Positions 30,100 through 41,944 of a stretch of 64,000 nt of DNA are shown here, in pieces (the first letter of the stretch is position 1; the number at the start of each line of letters is the position of its first letter). Origin of the DNA: Hermetia illucens. Its lineage: Eukaryota; Arthropoda; Insecta; Diptera; Stratiomyidae. The notes under the pieces were generated by a model. The model saw only the letters and a list, made by a program, of their open reading frames with translations, had not been told where the DNA came from and did not search any database. A program made the translations under genes and the position numbers. Location of the stretch: the NCBI RefSeq assembly GCF_905115235.1, contig NC_051849.1, positions 74,443,017 to 74,507,016 on the forward strand. Direction: 5' to 3'.

Positions 30100-32780
30100 A
30101 TTCGTTCTTTTTTGGGAGTAGGGTTGGTGAATGCTTTGAGGCCCAGAGTTTTCGACTCCCGCAACAGTACACCGTCGGACTACCAACTAAACACCTCCTT
30201 GTGATTAGAGAAACAGTCTCAAACCGTTTGGCACACTAATTTAGGCTATCCCTCCTGTTCTCTCGGCTTATGGAGCTTTCAGGTCAGGGAATTCTTTTCA
30301 CCAACAGGAGGGGAGTGAATGAAGGAGGTTGTTAGTTCAGGAAACCCCTTGCCATCCGGTCCCTCCCCCGGTGCAGCTCAATCTTCTTCGCAACAAGATG
30401 AGCCCGTACATAATGCGCAACACATCTCCATCTACTAGCGCTTTTCAGTATTTCTCTGACAATGTTATCTGGAGAGAAATCCGCTATGTCTGCATAGAGC
30501 TGCCGACAGGTCGTCCGCCACTCCATTGCAGAACACATAACCAAGAGATCGTGCCTTCCTAATCCTGTGCATGTAAGACTGAAAACCTCCACACGCGCTT
30601 AACAGTTGGGTTAGGAAGTAATCAATTTTACCATGCATTCGGTTCAGCCAAGGATCTGATCCGATGAGCCGCGCAATTCATCTGCCTCTTCGCGAGTTGC
30701 CACTAGGTAAGTGACTCTTGTAAATCTTCGCCCTCGCGGCTGTAGATAGCTTTACGTTCCTTAGCCAGGAGGGCAACGGGAATCACTCTCGTGATCACCA
30801 TCACGGCCGGTTCTGAGATAGGGGGGTAAGCAGACGCCACTCGCAAAGCTCCCCGTCTCTGCATTTGCACAAGTGCGGGATACACCTCCTTGTCAAGGGC
30901 ATCAGCCATACCTCCGCGCCGGAGAGCAGAACGGACTGCGTTACTCCCATAAAAAGGCGTCTCCTGGTAAATATAGGGCCTCCAACATTCGCCATTAGCC
31001 GACTCAAGGCCGAGACTTCAGCTACAACCCTGTTCGCCGCTGCTTTGATTTGCTCGAAGAAGCTCATCTTCGAGTTGAGCATTGAACCAAGGTCGATCGA
31101 TGACTACTTCGGTTTTTTTTCCAGCGCGGGGTTGAAACCATTTGTTTACTTGTCGCATCAATATAGTATGCCAAGTCTGCTTTGCGCCCGTTGACAAGTG
31201 CCTCCAGCAAGAAGTTCCGCAACGTTGTTTGCATAATCGACCAGGCGCGACTCTTCTGCCATGCCGTAAGAAGCGTTCCAGAGATCCGTCCCTAGAATGA
31301 ATCTCGGCGCTACTTCCGAAGTGGCCTCCATCCTCTTCTGGACCTCTAGCGTCTCATAGAGCAGTGAGCACTCTTTCAGATAATCTCTCAATAACCGCAA
31401 GAGATAGCTTAACACGTGGAATGACTTTTCTAATGTGTAATGTGGTATTTCTAACATCAAGCGCTGTGAGGAGCACTATTAGAGGAGATCGGCGGCTGTG
31501 TGCCTCGGCTCGATGAATCGCATCCACGACCTCCATAACAACATCGACTGGAGGATCTCCCTGCTCTGAACTCAAACTGCCTTGAGGATTAGTGCCCGGC
31601 AGTGCGGATCGATTCAGTGAGTCTACTTCTGATAAGCTTTTCAAGTACTTTCCCGGCCGTGTCAAGCATACACAACAGCCGATATGCAGACGGCTTTGCT
31701 GATTAGCGCGAGTCTCGCCACTTTCCAACGACAAGGAAAAAAACCTTCCTTTAAGCAGGCGTTGAACGTCCCTAACAGCAGGTATGGCCGTTGGCGGAAC
31801 ACTAGATTGGATACAATCAGAACCTGGTATGTTTAGTATGCAGTATTTCCCAAAGCCCCTCCTTCCTTACGGGTCCTCATTCACTTCGTTGACTAAGTTC
31901 TGCTGACCGCGAGCTTTACTTTTATTTATCGCACTGCGGAGTCTCCTTTTCAATGATTTATACCATGCTTTTATAGCATATGCCTCCTCGCGAGCGTGTA
32001 AGCAAAGTGCCAAACGTCGGAGCTTATGACACTTCTTTCGTAAGTCGGCAATTTCTGTCGTCCACCAGTAGATAGAAGGCTTGTCACGACTGGTGCCCCT
32101 CCGGGACGTTTAAACCTCACGCGCTGCCGTTATCAGGTTCATCACTGAATTTACGACAGTGTCAGCTGCAACGCTACCACCCCCCGAAGCGCCCGACAGC
32201 GCGACTCTCCTTGTTCCAACAGTTTCGACGAATTTTCGGATGTTCATTCTCGCGATGTTCCACATGCAGGGGGAGCACCAGGTTGGTGCACGCCAGCAAG
32301 TAGCGAGAACGTGATGTACTGATGATCACTCGCCGAAAAGTCTTCTGGGACTCGTCACCCGTCCACCCGCAAAAGTTATATCAGGGATGATTCCTTCGCA
32401 GCTTCGGCACCGGAACATTGACATTGATTTAGTTTGTAAAACTATGAGACCAGTTTTCGCCCCCATTTCCAGGATCTATTTCCCTGGTATGAAAGTCACC
32501 TACTACCAGGATTCGCCCTTTCGCGGCCGAAACGGCGTCGTTCAGAGCATCGAGTCTGACATCATCACATTCGACGTACACAGAATCCAGACAAAGCCAT
32601 TCGCCAAACGCGCCACGATCTTTGCAGAGGAAGCAGTTTTCGCTTTCGCTTGGTGATCTACCTGATCGCAACTGCGGCTTGTTGCCTTCCTGTCGAGTCT
32701 CCTGCAAGTTGTTGGTGTGTGGTCACAGTCCAGACACCTGTATCACTTGGTAGGGGTTATCCGCATTTATACCCTGCATA
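30100..32780 (-). mobile_element. R1-clade LINE, second family (R1-B), decayed
   Basis: Minus-strand pieces in order: endonuclease (GRILVVGDFHTREIDPG, 32429-32707), RT (AILGTDLWNASYG-like block with LVDYANNVAEL for the catalytic box, 31158-31460), RT thumb and tail (SRLMANVGGPIFTRRRLFMG, 30801-31082) and C-terminus (30332-30592). The 3' region near 30100-30190 (TTTTGGGAGTAGGG, GTGAATG) also occurs at about 35165. The frames are broken many times, and the catalytic box (Y-A-N-N) is lost. Confidence 0.7.
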
Positions 32781-32869
32781 TTAGTCATACAATTTTCATT
32801 TTCCCGCTGTTAAGGAATTTTATTAATTTAAGAAGAATGGGTAAGCATACGACTTATTTTAGGAGAAGG

Positions 32870-33440
32870 TATGCATCATAGACAGAAATGACTACTTTAA
32901 TCTCCAATGGAACTATAGAAAGGAGAACATTGAGATCCCAACTGAGAGCCAAGCAGCTATCAAAGCACTTAGATTCAACTAGGTGAACTCTAAATTGGTA
33001 TGGCTTGTACATATAATAAGGTCTAGACACTCTGGGTTAGACGCCATATTGAATTGGAATGCAATGAGACAGCCAGGAAAGGAGCAGAAATAAAACTTCC
33101 GGAATCATGAGCCATGGAAGTAAAAATAGCGAGGGACGCTTAAGGGAACTGTGTGTGGGGCAAACTAATCAGGAATGGCACAGTCCAAGAATATAGGAAC
33201 CAGATTATTCATAGTTCATTAAAGGCTGAACTTGGGGAAATTTTGAATATCTGAGGACCCTGTCTGCAGATTTTGTGAGGAGAGCACATACATATTCCGG
33301 GACAATATCGTGCACTTCTGCAAAGGGCGAAAACGAACCTGGAAAAATTCCTATTAGCATACGGAATATTGAAATACCTAAAAGGAGAAGACCTTCTAAA
33401 AGTTTTGTAGGTTGCAGGAGTGATCGATAACCTAAAGGTA
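32870..33440 (+). mobile_element. LOA-A LINE, RNase H fragment
   Basis: Encodes ESQAAIKALRFN then VNSKLVWL, matching LTDSQAAIKALRFNQVNSKL of the copy at 1795-4150, and near 33240 the C-terminal finger (CRFCEE). It is broken by stops and truncated at both ends. Confidence 0.65.
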
Positions 33441-33561
33441 TGATATTTGCGTCCTGTTCACTCCTTTGCAGAATATATATTGGGCCATGCAACCGCCTCC
33501 CCTTCAATAAGACTGTGCTTCACTTAAAATAAAAATAAAAATGCCTCTTTTACTGAAATAT

Positions 33562-33567
33562 TTTATT
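33562..33567 (-). terminator. Poly(A) signal AATAAA of CA3
   Basis: AATAAA on the minus strand lies 67 bases past the CA3 stop codon (33635-33637), a normal spacing. Confidence 0.5.
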
Positions 33568-33634
33568 TCAAAAAAGTTGTACTTAAGATTTACTTAGAGT
33601 ATTAAATAAATCTCAATTCATAAAATCTCTGTGC

Positions 33635-36600
33635 TTAGTGTCGATTCAAATATATTTCCCGGTTGTAAATTGGTTTTCTATCACGGCAGTTTGTTATTAT
33701 CCTTCGCCCCCGAGAGTCTTTAACTTGTGAAAGCTGGCCGATCTGGAATAGAAACAGGAACAGAGATTTCAGTGAAAAATGAAAAGCAAAAACAAATAAT
33801 ATTTAAAAATATTATTACCAATTTGGAAGGCGTAAATATAATATCTGTACCAATCATAGGACATGAGGGAGGGTCGCTGAAAGGGTATTGTTGACAGTTG
33901 CACTTTGTCAATGCTGTGTGTTGTGTGCTATTTCGTAAAGTCATTTTTTACTTGTAACTAGTTCTATTTGTAAGTGGCTGACCCAACAGCAAATAAACTC
34001 CGACATTTTTACGGAGGATGGTAGATCTAAGGTTTTTTAATCTAACGACACGTACCGTCGATATCGCCCCAGCAGACTCTTCGACTGGTCGCCCGAAGAA
34101 GGTTGGATGCATCACAGATTTGAATCTCAAGCATGCTTTCAGACAGATACCCATTTATGAATCGTAAAAAGATAAGCCAGTTTTCACAGTTTCAATGCGA
34201 CTTTCGAATAATTCGTTATGAAACCATTTGGGTCCTGCAACTCAGATCATGTAGCGGCTGATTGGATCTTCCAGTTTTAATTTGCAGTTTTCTGCTAGCA
34301 ACATCGGTTAAAGACTTTTTTGCAGTGTTGTACATTTTTATTCTAGCTTAACGGTACCAGGGGACTTCGGCATTCCTTTCTCAACTTAGATATGTGTGTG
34401 TGTGTGTATGGTGGGAGAGAAGAAGATGGTGGAGAAGAAGAGCACTCAGGCCGTGTTGGCCCATTGTACTCGCCTCCCCCGTCTAACGGAATATTCCGGA
34501 TTCGTTAACGTATCGCAGGATTTCCGTTAGTGGATGTGATGCTACCAGTCGCAATTGGAGAACATCGGCACCAAAGATCTGATGCCTGATGCGTCCATAG
34601 GCGGGGCATTCACATAGGAAATGCTCCGTGGATTCCGCTTCCTCATTACAGGAGGGACACGTATCAACTTAGATACACCACTATGTTTTTTTTCCAGGCT
34701 TTGGTTGGATAGGTTCCGAGAACGAGACCTGTTATACTTTTTGATGGTCATATTTTGAGCCCTCATTTGATCCTCACATGGTCACATTCTATGAAAAAAA
34801 TATTACACTCTAATTTTGCGTGTATGGGTAGCCCCCCGTAATCTAATACAAAATGGCGCCATTTGCTATATGTAAAGGGATCCACAGACACACGTTCTCA
34901 CCAAATTTCGCGACAATCGGTTTAGCTGTTTCCGAATAAATCAAGTGTGACAGACAGAAGGACAGACAGACATCGATTCGATTTGTTTCACACAAAACCT
35001 TAAAAACAATCCTATAAAAACAAGAAGTTAGTTGTTTAGCGAAAAAAGGAAGACGCTCAACAGGGTTTTGATCTCTAGAGGGTTGTGATAGAGTTATTCG
35101 AGGGGTCAAGTCGCCTAATTTCCATCATTATGCAGAGGTTATTGTCTTATCGAGGCCATAAGAGATTTTTTGGAGTAGGGTAGGTGAATGGGTTTATGCG
35201 CAGAGTGTTGGACCCCCACAATGGTATGAAGGCAATTCTCGATGCCATCCGCACCGTTAATATCTACTTATACGGGCTTGTAGAATGGAGTCTACCTTGT
35301 CGTTCTTTGTATGCAGCGTTTTCGCAGAGCCCCGATTTTTGGGGTGACAAGTTTATTGCCAAGTCCCCTTGGTTCCCCATTTACCTCGTAGACTAGGTTC
35401 TGTCAGCCGCGAGCTTTGCTTTTCTTTACCACGCTCCGGAGTCATTCTAGGGCATACCTGTTTTGCCAAACTGTGGAGCTTTTGACAATTCTTCCGTAGG
35501 TAGGAAATAACTGCCGCCCACCAATACATAGAAGGCGTGTCATTAATGGGGGCCCTTTCGAGGCATGCAAACTTTGCAGCCAGTCGTTATCAGGTTCATT
35601 ACCGGATTAACGATGTCAGCTGTAATGTTACCACTCCTCGAAATGCCCTCTAGTGCAATTCATGCAGCTCAGCCGATTCCAAACGCTTTGACAAATTTCC
35701 CGGTGTTGATCCTCGAGACGTTCCATCCACCGAAAGAGCGGGGGTAGCGCACAAAGAAAAGTTGTGTCAGGGACAAAAATTCCAACGAAAAATTTATGTC
35801 AGGGATGCTTCCTTCGTAGCCTGGGCGCCATAACAATTTCCTTTGGAGTCTGGGTGAGCGATGCCCCAATCAAAGGCCCTAGCATTAAAGTCTCCTCCTA
35901 CCAGGTTTCGTCCCTCCGTGCCCGGAACGGGGACCTCCAGGGCATCCAGCCTGCGACGAAGATCCGGCGTCGTTTTATTCGACATAAGGTCCATCAATAC
36001 CGAATCCAAACAAAAACATTCCCTCGAATTGGGCGAGAAACCGATTTCGAATGCTTTCACGAACTCAATTGGCAGCAGCACCCGATAAGCCGAGATGCCA
36101 GGAAGCCGCTCTGAAGACTGGACACCACCAAACCAGCAATGTGTGCAACGCTTTCACCAGACGAGCCACGATTTTAGCAGAGAACGCAATTCTTGGTTTC
36201 GTTCCGCATCCTCGCTTAGTGACCTACTTGACTGCATTTATGGCCTGCTGTCCATAGTCTAGACCCTGACACTCGGTTGGGGGTTATTCCCATTCGTACT
36301 TTACATACTACCCATCCAATTTTGATATTTCCGCTTTTAATAAGTTTCTTCGTGTGTTGCTCAGCGGCTTCCACCACAGCGATTTTTTGGCCTTTGAATA
36401 TTTACAGAAGTGATACCTATCCTGGAATTGGCTTTATGGCCTCCTTCACTTTGACTTTTCCATGAGGTAGTCAGGATTTCGGATTTCTAGACATCACATG
36501 GGTCCTAAATTTGAAACGAGAGCCTTCTCCCCCGTAGCTCTTTGATCGCTTTCCAGAGCGTACTCTTGCTGGTTGTCTTCGGGCCTAATTCAACGAGGAC

Positions 36601-39600
36601 TCCACCACCTTTCGTTTTCCGTATGGAAGATACCCCTGCTCCATTGTCTTCAGGCTTCAACTTGTGGCGTCCTTTTCGATTCCTTGTTAGTGGTGTTCTA
36701 TTCGTACTTGCCTTGTCTTAGGACAGACGGGTTTCTGACGGCATAGCATGTTGTTTCTTTTTCTCCTTTTTCCCTTCTTTTTTTGGGCCCTGGAAACTAC
36801 TTCAGGGGCATCTTGCTCTTTCCACTTTTTTTCGCAGTTCGCCTTCCAGTGGGTTACCTTCAATCCGTTTGGCCGTAAAACTAAAACTAGCCCGCATTAC
36901 TTTCTCCCTTGGCCCTGATTTTCTCTTTACGACCCTAATATAATGAGTATATCTATAATAGAGACCATACAGGATCGCACATGAACAGCTTTGACCGGGG
37001 GAGCTGTATAAATAGATTGTGAATGACGAAGCTGCAACGGAGGCATGTATTCTTCTATTGTTTAATATATAATAGAATGCAATTCACTGTATGATTACAC
37101 ATCTCGGTCAGGTTGTGACGAGCGGAGGAGAGGCGGGGTTGTGAATACCACAAATGGAAAAAACGACAACTAGTGAGCGTAAGCTAATTCCCTCGCATGA
37201 TGTAATAGCTTATAGTGGTTCCACGGGCTAAAGAGATGGATTCAGAGGAGTTGTCATGCACTATCCATAAAGGAAACCGAACTTTATGGCAAACTAAGAT
37301 AGTGAAATCTAGCCTGAGCTCCATTGATAGAAATTTGGATCTGTAAGATCTGCAATTGCCCACACAAAATATAGCTGACGGTTTTGTTGCAAGTGCAAAG
37401 GTAATTCTTGACACGCTCGCTGGTTGAGAACGTGAATTATATATACAGATGCGGGTTAATTATAATGCATTGCGCAGAAAAGATTTAAAGACCTTCCTCT
37501 AAATGATGTAGCCATAATAATCCATAAGTACGTCAAGGCATTCGTCAAATCAGATTGGGAAACAGAGTAAATAATATTACGTAGCACCGACAAGTGCGTT
37601 ATGAATAACTTGTTTTAGAAAAATCTGGAAAGTAAGCTATCATGATCAACGTGCCAACTTACCTGATCTCGCTGTATGTGAGATATACCTCTGAATATTA
37701 TCCAGGTGACAACTTCTTTGCAGGGTGGGGTGGTAAGTGACCCTTGGTAGGTGTAGTATGCGTGGGAAGGAGGCAGTAACTGCCTTATGGAGAATGGCTC
37801 TTGAACGTAAGTTACTTGATTTGGGTTGGTGACTTTTGGAATTAGTCGGAAAATTTTATCGAGGACGGGATTAGGGGAAGCAGACTCTTTAAAAAGGCAT
37901 CCCAACACTGCAATTCCATCTTTATTTCCCATGGCTTCCTTTAAAGTTTTGTATTTTATATTCCGGTGAACTAAATGCATCTCTAAAACGAGGCTGCAGG
38001 AGAAATTAATTTAATAAGTTTCACTGAAATGTCTCATAGTCAAGTTCTGATCACCGCTCATCCTTCTTTCCTTCAATTGTGTGCTCTGTACCGTTCCAAT
38101 GCCAGTGAATGTCCTCCAAGATATAATAGTTATTCAATGGACCATTTTTTATCATTATATTGAGTCTGGGGTCTATTTGTAACTTGACTAAAGTTAAAAC
38201 AGAATTATCTCTTCATATTCATTGTAGTATTTTTTCAAAAAACTTTTAATTACCACCGTGCCCGTTGTTGACCAATTTAAAGTAGTGGAACTTTCTGTGG
38301 TAATTCACTAGAGCCAAATTCTTCATTTGACCTTTGACGACAGTGCCTGGGTGAATATGAATGGGACTTTGTCTTGTGCCGCTTTTGCAAAGTCCTCCCC
38401 ATTTTTCGGCTGAAATTTCGTAAATATGTAAATTGTTTTTAGTATGTTTTACTATTAGAAACAAACCGCTTCGGGTATGAAAGGTTTTGTGTATTGCTTA
38501 TATGAGGGTATGTTAGTGGGCATTGGTCCTGTTTATGCTTAGCTCGTAATGTTTATGCCTTAAGTTTGTCAGCGCATTCACTTTAGTATGACATCAAAGT
38601 TTAAGAATGCAAGAAATTTGCACAAAATTGAACAACTTTGACCTATTATGACTCGAGACTTGATAGTATATATTGATATAGCTTTAGTTACTACAAACTT
38701 GATGATTCAAGGATAAACTCAAGGGGGGTTTCCAGCCACTTTAAAAAAAAATATATTTATAATGAATATCGTAATACACTATTATTAACTTTATTCAAAC
38801 AGGTGTCGATATGGAGAGTATTTTGCGGCCTAGATACCACGTGCATAGACCACCATTGACAGGAATTTTAATTTTTTCTCTACTGCCAAGGGTTTCAGCC
38901 CGGCATCAGGAATTAAGTTTTCTCCTCGGTGCCTCAAGCTTAATTTCACAATTGTCCCAAAACATGTATAAAAGTTTCACCATTCTTCTCGCTGAATCTG
39001 TAAGCAATAGCCGTAGATATCCCTAGCCTAAACAGGTGCTAATTTACCAGTGGTGAAACGATGAGCAGTATGGAGGCCCCGCGATATATTCTTAGTGTTT
39101 TGAAATCCAGCCTGGTGAGCGGTATTCCACCCTATGCAACTCTAGTTCTTGTTACCGCATGTTACTGGCAATACCTAAAAAAATAATCTAATTTACAGAT
39201 GGATAGCCGCAAGAATCAGTTGTGTCTTCAAGGCCTTCTCGGATGATGCGACATATGTCATCTCTGGATTAATATCGATTGATATTTTGGTCAACATGAG
39301 GACGCGTATCATTTGATGCATATTTTATTTCCTCTGATCGTCACGGGTAGGCCGCCGAATGGATGGAAATAGTGGACACGATAATCAAGAAGGGAGGTTG
39401 AACTTAAAGACTTATTCCCAACATATCGTTTGCATAACGAGAAAGCACTGTGAAATAGATACTTATGTTTAAGCTGGATAGTTTGCCTATGTTGCCTGCG
39501 ATGACGTTCTGGAAGACCTGGACTGCGTTTTCTTTCATTGTCCCGGATTCATGGATGAAATGAAATCTGGAGGAGACATTGGACACGATAGTAGCGTGTC

Positions 39601-41568
39601 TGTAAAACTGGAATGTAGTTAATTGACCATATAGAAGGGGGTCAAGTGTCAACTAAAACAGGTGCAGAGGTATTATATTAAGGTAGCAACAACGCTATTT
39701 CCTCTGTGGCGGTGCAAAGTCGTGGAAAATGTAATGGGTCCTGAAAGGGGTCCCTAATCTAATGGAACGGATTGGGTAACGTAACGGCGGTGTTAATTAT
39801 CATCAAAAGCTATGTCCCCACAAGAAACGGAGGCTAATGTAGGCAGTAAGTGTTTCACTTTTGACTAGATCGAAATTGTTCAAGCTGTGGAGGACGGCTC
39901 ATCGCGGTGGATGGAAGTATCGCAGATGACGCACTGAAGGAGAACGTGTGCTTTTAAGTTGGAGAGATGCCGAAGGATTTAGGATAATCTATTGAAGGAT
40001 GCAAAAAACCAATAAAACTTGGTTGCCATAGTTAGAGTTTAGAACGTTTTTTATTCAAACACAAGCGCTGATGAAGGCGTTAAGTAGTTTGTGAAATATG
40101 CATATTTGTAAGACAAGAAAACACTTAGTAAACAAGTCGGGAGACGTTGCAGGTATGAAAGGTTTTGTGTATTTCTTTTATAAAGATTTGTCCCATTAGT
40201 ACGTAGCATATAATATATGCGTATATTATGTGAGAATAGCCACATTCAGTTTTTAATTTGGAAAGAGGCGACGATTCTGACCTATTATAGCTTTGTGAGA
40301 AATAGCGCGATTTTCACCAAACTTGGTATGAACATGCTCTATGTTATACCCTATAATATTGCTAAATTTCGTGGAGAGGGTTTGTAGCCAATTACTAAAA
40401 ATTATAGTAACATACTATTATTATATAATAAACTATTATTTACTTTATTTGAACAGATTTCGGTATGGAAAGTATTTCGGAGCCTAGGCACTATATAGTG
40501 GCAGCCTTTTAGTTTTTTGGTTGGGTAGTTTGTGAGAATGGGTTCGTTAAAGAAATGAACCCTCCTCACTTCCCACCTTGCCGACAAATGACAAAACTAA
40601 GACCGGCTTCGGAAAATGCTGACCGAGACCTTTCATTTGATACCCAACATGACTATATTTGGTGGAAAACAAATTTACACCCTCCTTTTGTGTGTATGGG
40701 GACTCTCCCTTAAATTCGACATAAAAGGATGTTAACTCACTGTATGCGTGGGCGTTCACAGTTTGCACTTTTTCACCGAATTTTGACACGCTATAACCGT
40801 CTCCGAAAAAAAATGCGTGTGACGGACAGACAGACAGACAGACAGACCGACAGACACAGACAGACAGTAAACCGATTTTAATAAGGTTTTGTTTTACACA
40901 AAACCTTAAAAAGGGAAACGGGCTTGAATTTTTTTTTATTTTTCGGGAGAAAAAGCTAAAATAAGAATAAAACTGGTTTAAATGGTCACTTCTTATAAAT
41001 AGGTAACATTAAAATTAAACAATAAAAGGCAACAAATCTAGATAACCCTAGATAGATGTCTGGATTTATTATCAATATCTTCTGCCTTTGGTTACACTTG
41101 ATATTGAAGCAATTCTTCTGGGTTTCGGTTCTGGCCCCGAAGAGAATACCAAAAATATAACAACTAGATGAAACTATGTAGCTTTTCTTACTGCACTTAT
41201 TTTTATTACTCGTATACACGTATTCCGGGAGCTGCTAAAGTTAAAGTGCTGAAGAAGGGAGTAAGTAGCTCCCGAAGTACGTATACATTGGTAATAAAAA
41301 TGTACAGTAGTGCAGTAGGAATAATTAACTACAAGTATCGGACTGGTAACTACTTTTTACAACAACTGGCCTTTGAATTAGATAATTTTACCCATGCTTA
41401 CCATCTTCGGGATATTGCCAACCGTGATCGCGGGGATTTTGTTTTAATTGTTCTCGGGCCGCCGCGCAGAGAGTACCTGAGGTTTATCATCAGTTTAATG
41501 AGCGTTTTCTTTTCAATTTTCATGAATGACATACCTATTAAAATACATGAAAAACGCTTTATACTCAT
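33635..41568 (-). CDS. Alpha-carbonic anhydrase CA3 (secreted; six exons; catalytic set intact)
   Basis: Model: exons 41535-41568, 41402-41476, 38254-38409, 38055-38187, 37663-37993, 33635-33742; 837 nt, 278 residues. Introns are 58, 2992, 66, 61 and 3920 nt, all GT-AG, though donor 4 (GTGATC) is weak. The first two exons give a good signal peptide (MSIKRFSCILIGTLCAAA). The mature start has HGWQYPED, then EKWGGLCKSGTRQSPI. Catalytic residues are present: NNGH (His64), IHWHW (His94, His96), TEH (Glu106), EMHLVH (His119), GSLTTPPC (Thr199, Cys). The last exon carries NCRDRKPIYNRE. The enzyme would hydrate CO2 outside the cell. Introns 2 and 5 are packed with transposon pieces. Exons lie in one orientation and phases match CA1 and CA4. 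Joining the distant first and last exons is inference from phase and motif, but each is the only matching candidate on this strand. Confidence 0.85.
34395..34672 (-). mobile_element. LOA-B LINE, 3' fragment in CA3 intron 5
   Basis: Nearly the same as bases 45790-46065 in reverse: the C-terminal finger, the FVNESGIFR-like end and the 3' end rich in CA/TG (34391-34410). It abuts the TIR element at 34675, whose body begins at the same kind of point as the one flanking LOA-B at 46075. Confidence 0.75.
34675..35010 (+). mobile_element. (CAGA)n TIR element, right half, in CA3 intron 5
   Basis: Matches the right half of the family: TTGGTTGGATAGGTTCCGAG, GGCGCCATTTGCTATATGTA, GTGTGACAGACAGAAGGACAG and the terminal CACAAAACCTTAAAAAC. 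The left half is replaced by the LOA-B fragment. Confidence 0.75.
35150..36920 (-). mobile_element. R1-B LINE, decayed copy in CA3 intron 5
   Basis: The minus strand carries an endonuclease (NLVGGDFNARAFDWG, 35794-36081), related to the endonuclease of the 30.1-32.8 kb copy, and further up a Lys-rich ORF1 region to about 36900. The part near 35160-35450 matches the 3' half of the other copy. RT is largely missing. Confidence 0.65.
37020..37250 (+). mobile_element. R1-A LINE, 3' end fragment in CA3 intron 5
   Basis: Matches the end of the R1-clade element at 20985-25648: EACILLL (compare EHVFFHC), GAGAGGCGG, then the 3' untranslated block TGATGTAATAGCTTATAGTGG and CCACGGGCTAAAG. Confidence 0.55.
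38475..38880 (+). mobile_element. (CAGA)n TIR element, left part, in CA3 intron 2
   Basis: Starts with the left TIR (GTATGAAAGGTTTTGTGTA, about 38474) just upstream of the CA3 core exon and shares the body with 40152-40916 (CTATTATTAACTTTATTC, AGATACCACGTG). It ends near 38880 without the CAGA tract. Confidence 0.7.
38890..39660. mobile_element. Debris of LOA-A (minus, to ~39060) and R1-A (plus, from ~39190)
   Basis: Bases 38930-39055 resemble 2040-2110, the 3' coding end of LOA-A (AGCCGTAGATATCCCTAGCC). From 39190 the plus strand reads R1-A ORF2 end: VFKAFSDDATYVISGLISID, then DCVFFHCPGFMDE with the HFFHC-type finger. Both are short and broken. Confidence 0.55.
39661..40151. other. No gene recognised (CA3 intron 2)
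   Basis: No recognisable coding. At about 40080 a short stretch (CTGATGAAGGCGTTAAGTAG) resembles one arm of the foldback repeat at 50541-50656. Confidence 0.35.
40152..40916 (+). mobile_element. (CAGA)n TIR element, complete copy (~765 nt), in CA3 intron 2
   Basis: This is the reference copy: the left end is GTATGAAAGGTTTTGTGTAT, the right end TTTTACACAAAACCTTAAAAAG, giving a 13-nt inverted repeat (AAGGTTTTGTGTA). A subterminal hairpin (AATAAGGTTTTGTTTTACAC) precedes the right end, and a CAGA tract lies at 40829-40869. It has no coding capacity, so it is a non-autonomous DNA element. I could not define a target duplication. Confidence 0.8.
41188..41320. repeat. Foldback repeat, CA3 intron 2
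   Basis: Long imperfect inverted repeat: the arm around CGTATACACGTATTCCGGGA (41211-41230) pairs with TCCCGAAGTACGTATACATT (about 41270-41289). Pairing extends outward through TACTGCAC...TTATTACT and GTAATAAAAAT...GTGCAGTA. The loop is about 34 nt. The core (TTCGGGAGC and GCTCCCGAA) recurs at 50541-50656. It lies 82 nt beyond the splice donor of CA3 exon 2. Confidence 0.65.
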
Positions 41569-41944
41569 ATTAATTTACCTAATTTTTTAAAATAATTTTA
41601 CAAAACTACAAAACATAAAAATTTAAAAATTTAAAAATTACAAAATCTACCACCTAATGGTGTAGATTAGTTGCCACTAAAATATACATTTTTTGACAAC
41701 TTCACAATCATAATAGACGAAGTCGACCTGGGTGACCTGATTTTCGATTACATTTGGTTCTTCTTCAATCAGGTGAATAGCAATTGCTCAGGAGATGATG
41801 TTAAGCATGAAAGACAGGCGCATTATTTAAAGAAACTGTGATGTAACCCCCTCGTCAACCGCTATGCGTCTTTCTCTCTTCCTCTTCTTTAGTCCTTCTT
41901 CCCTTAAATTCAATTGGCCTTTTGGTCGTTTCTCATCGACTTCC
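41569..41944. other. CA3 upstream region
   Basis: Very AT-rich sequence upstream of the CA3 ATG (41566-41568). It resembles the CA4 upstream region only in AT-richness and a TTTGACAAYTT-like stretch. No clear TATA or initiator. Confidence 0.35.
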
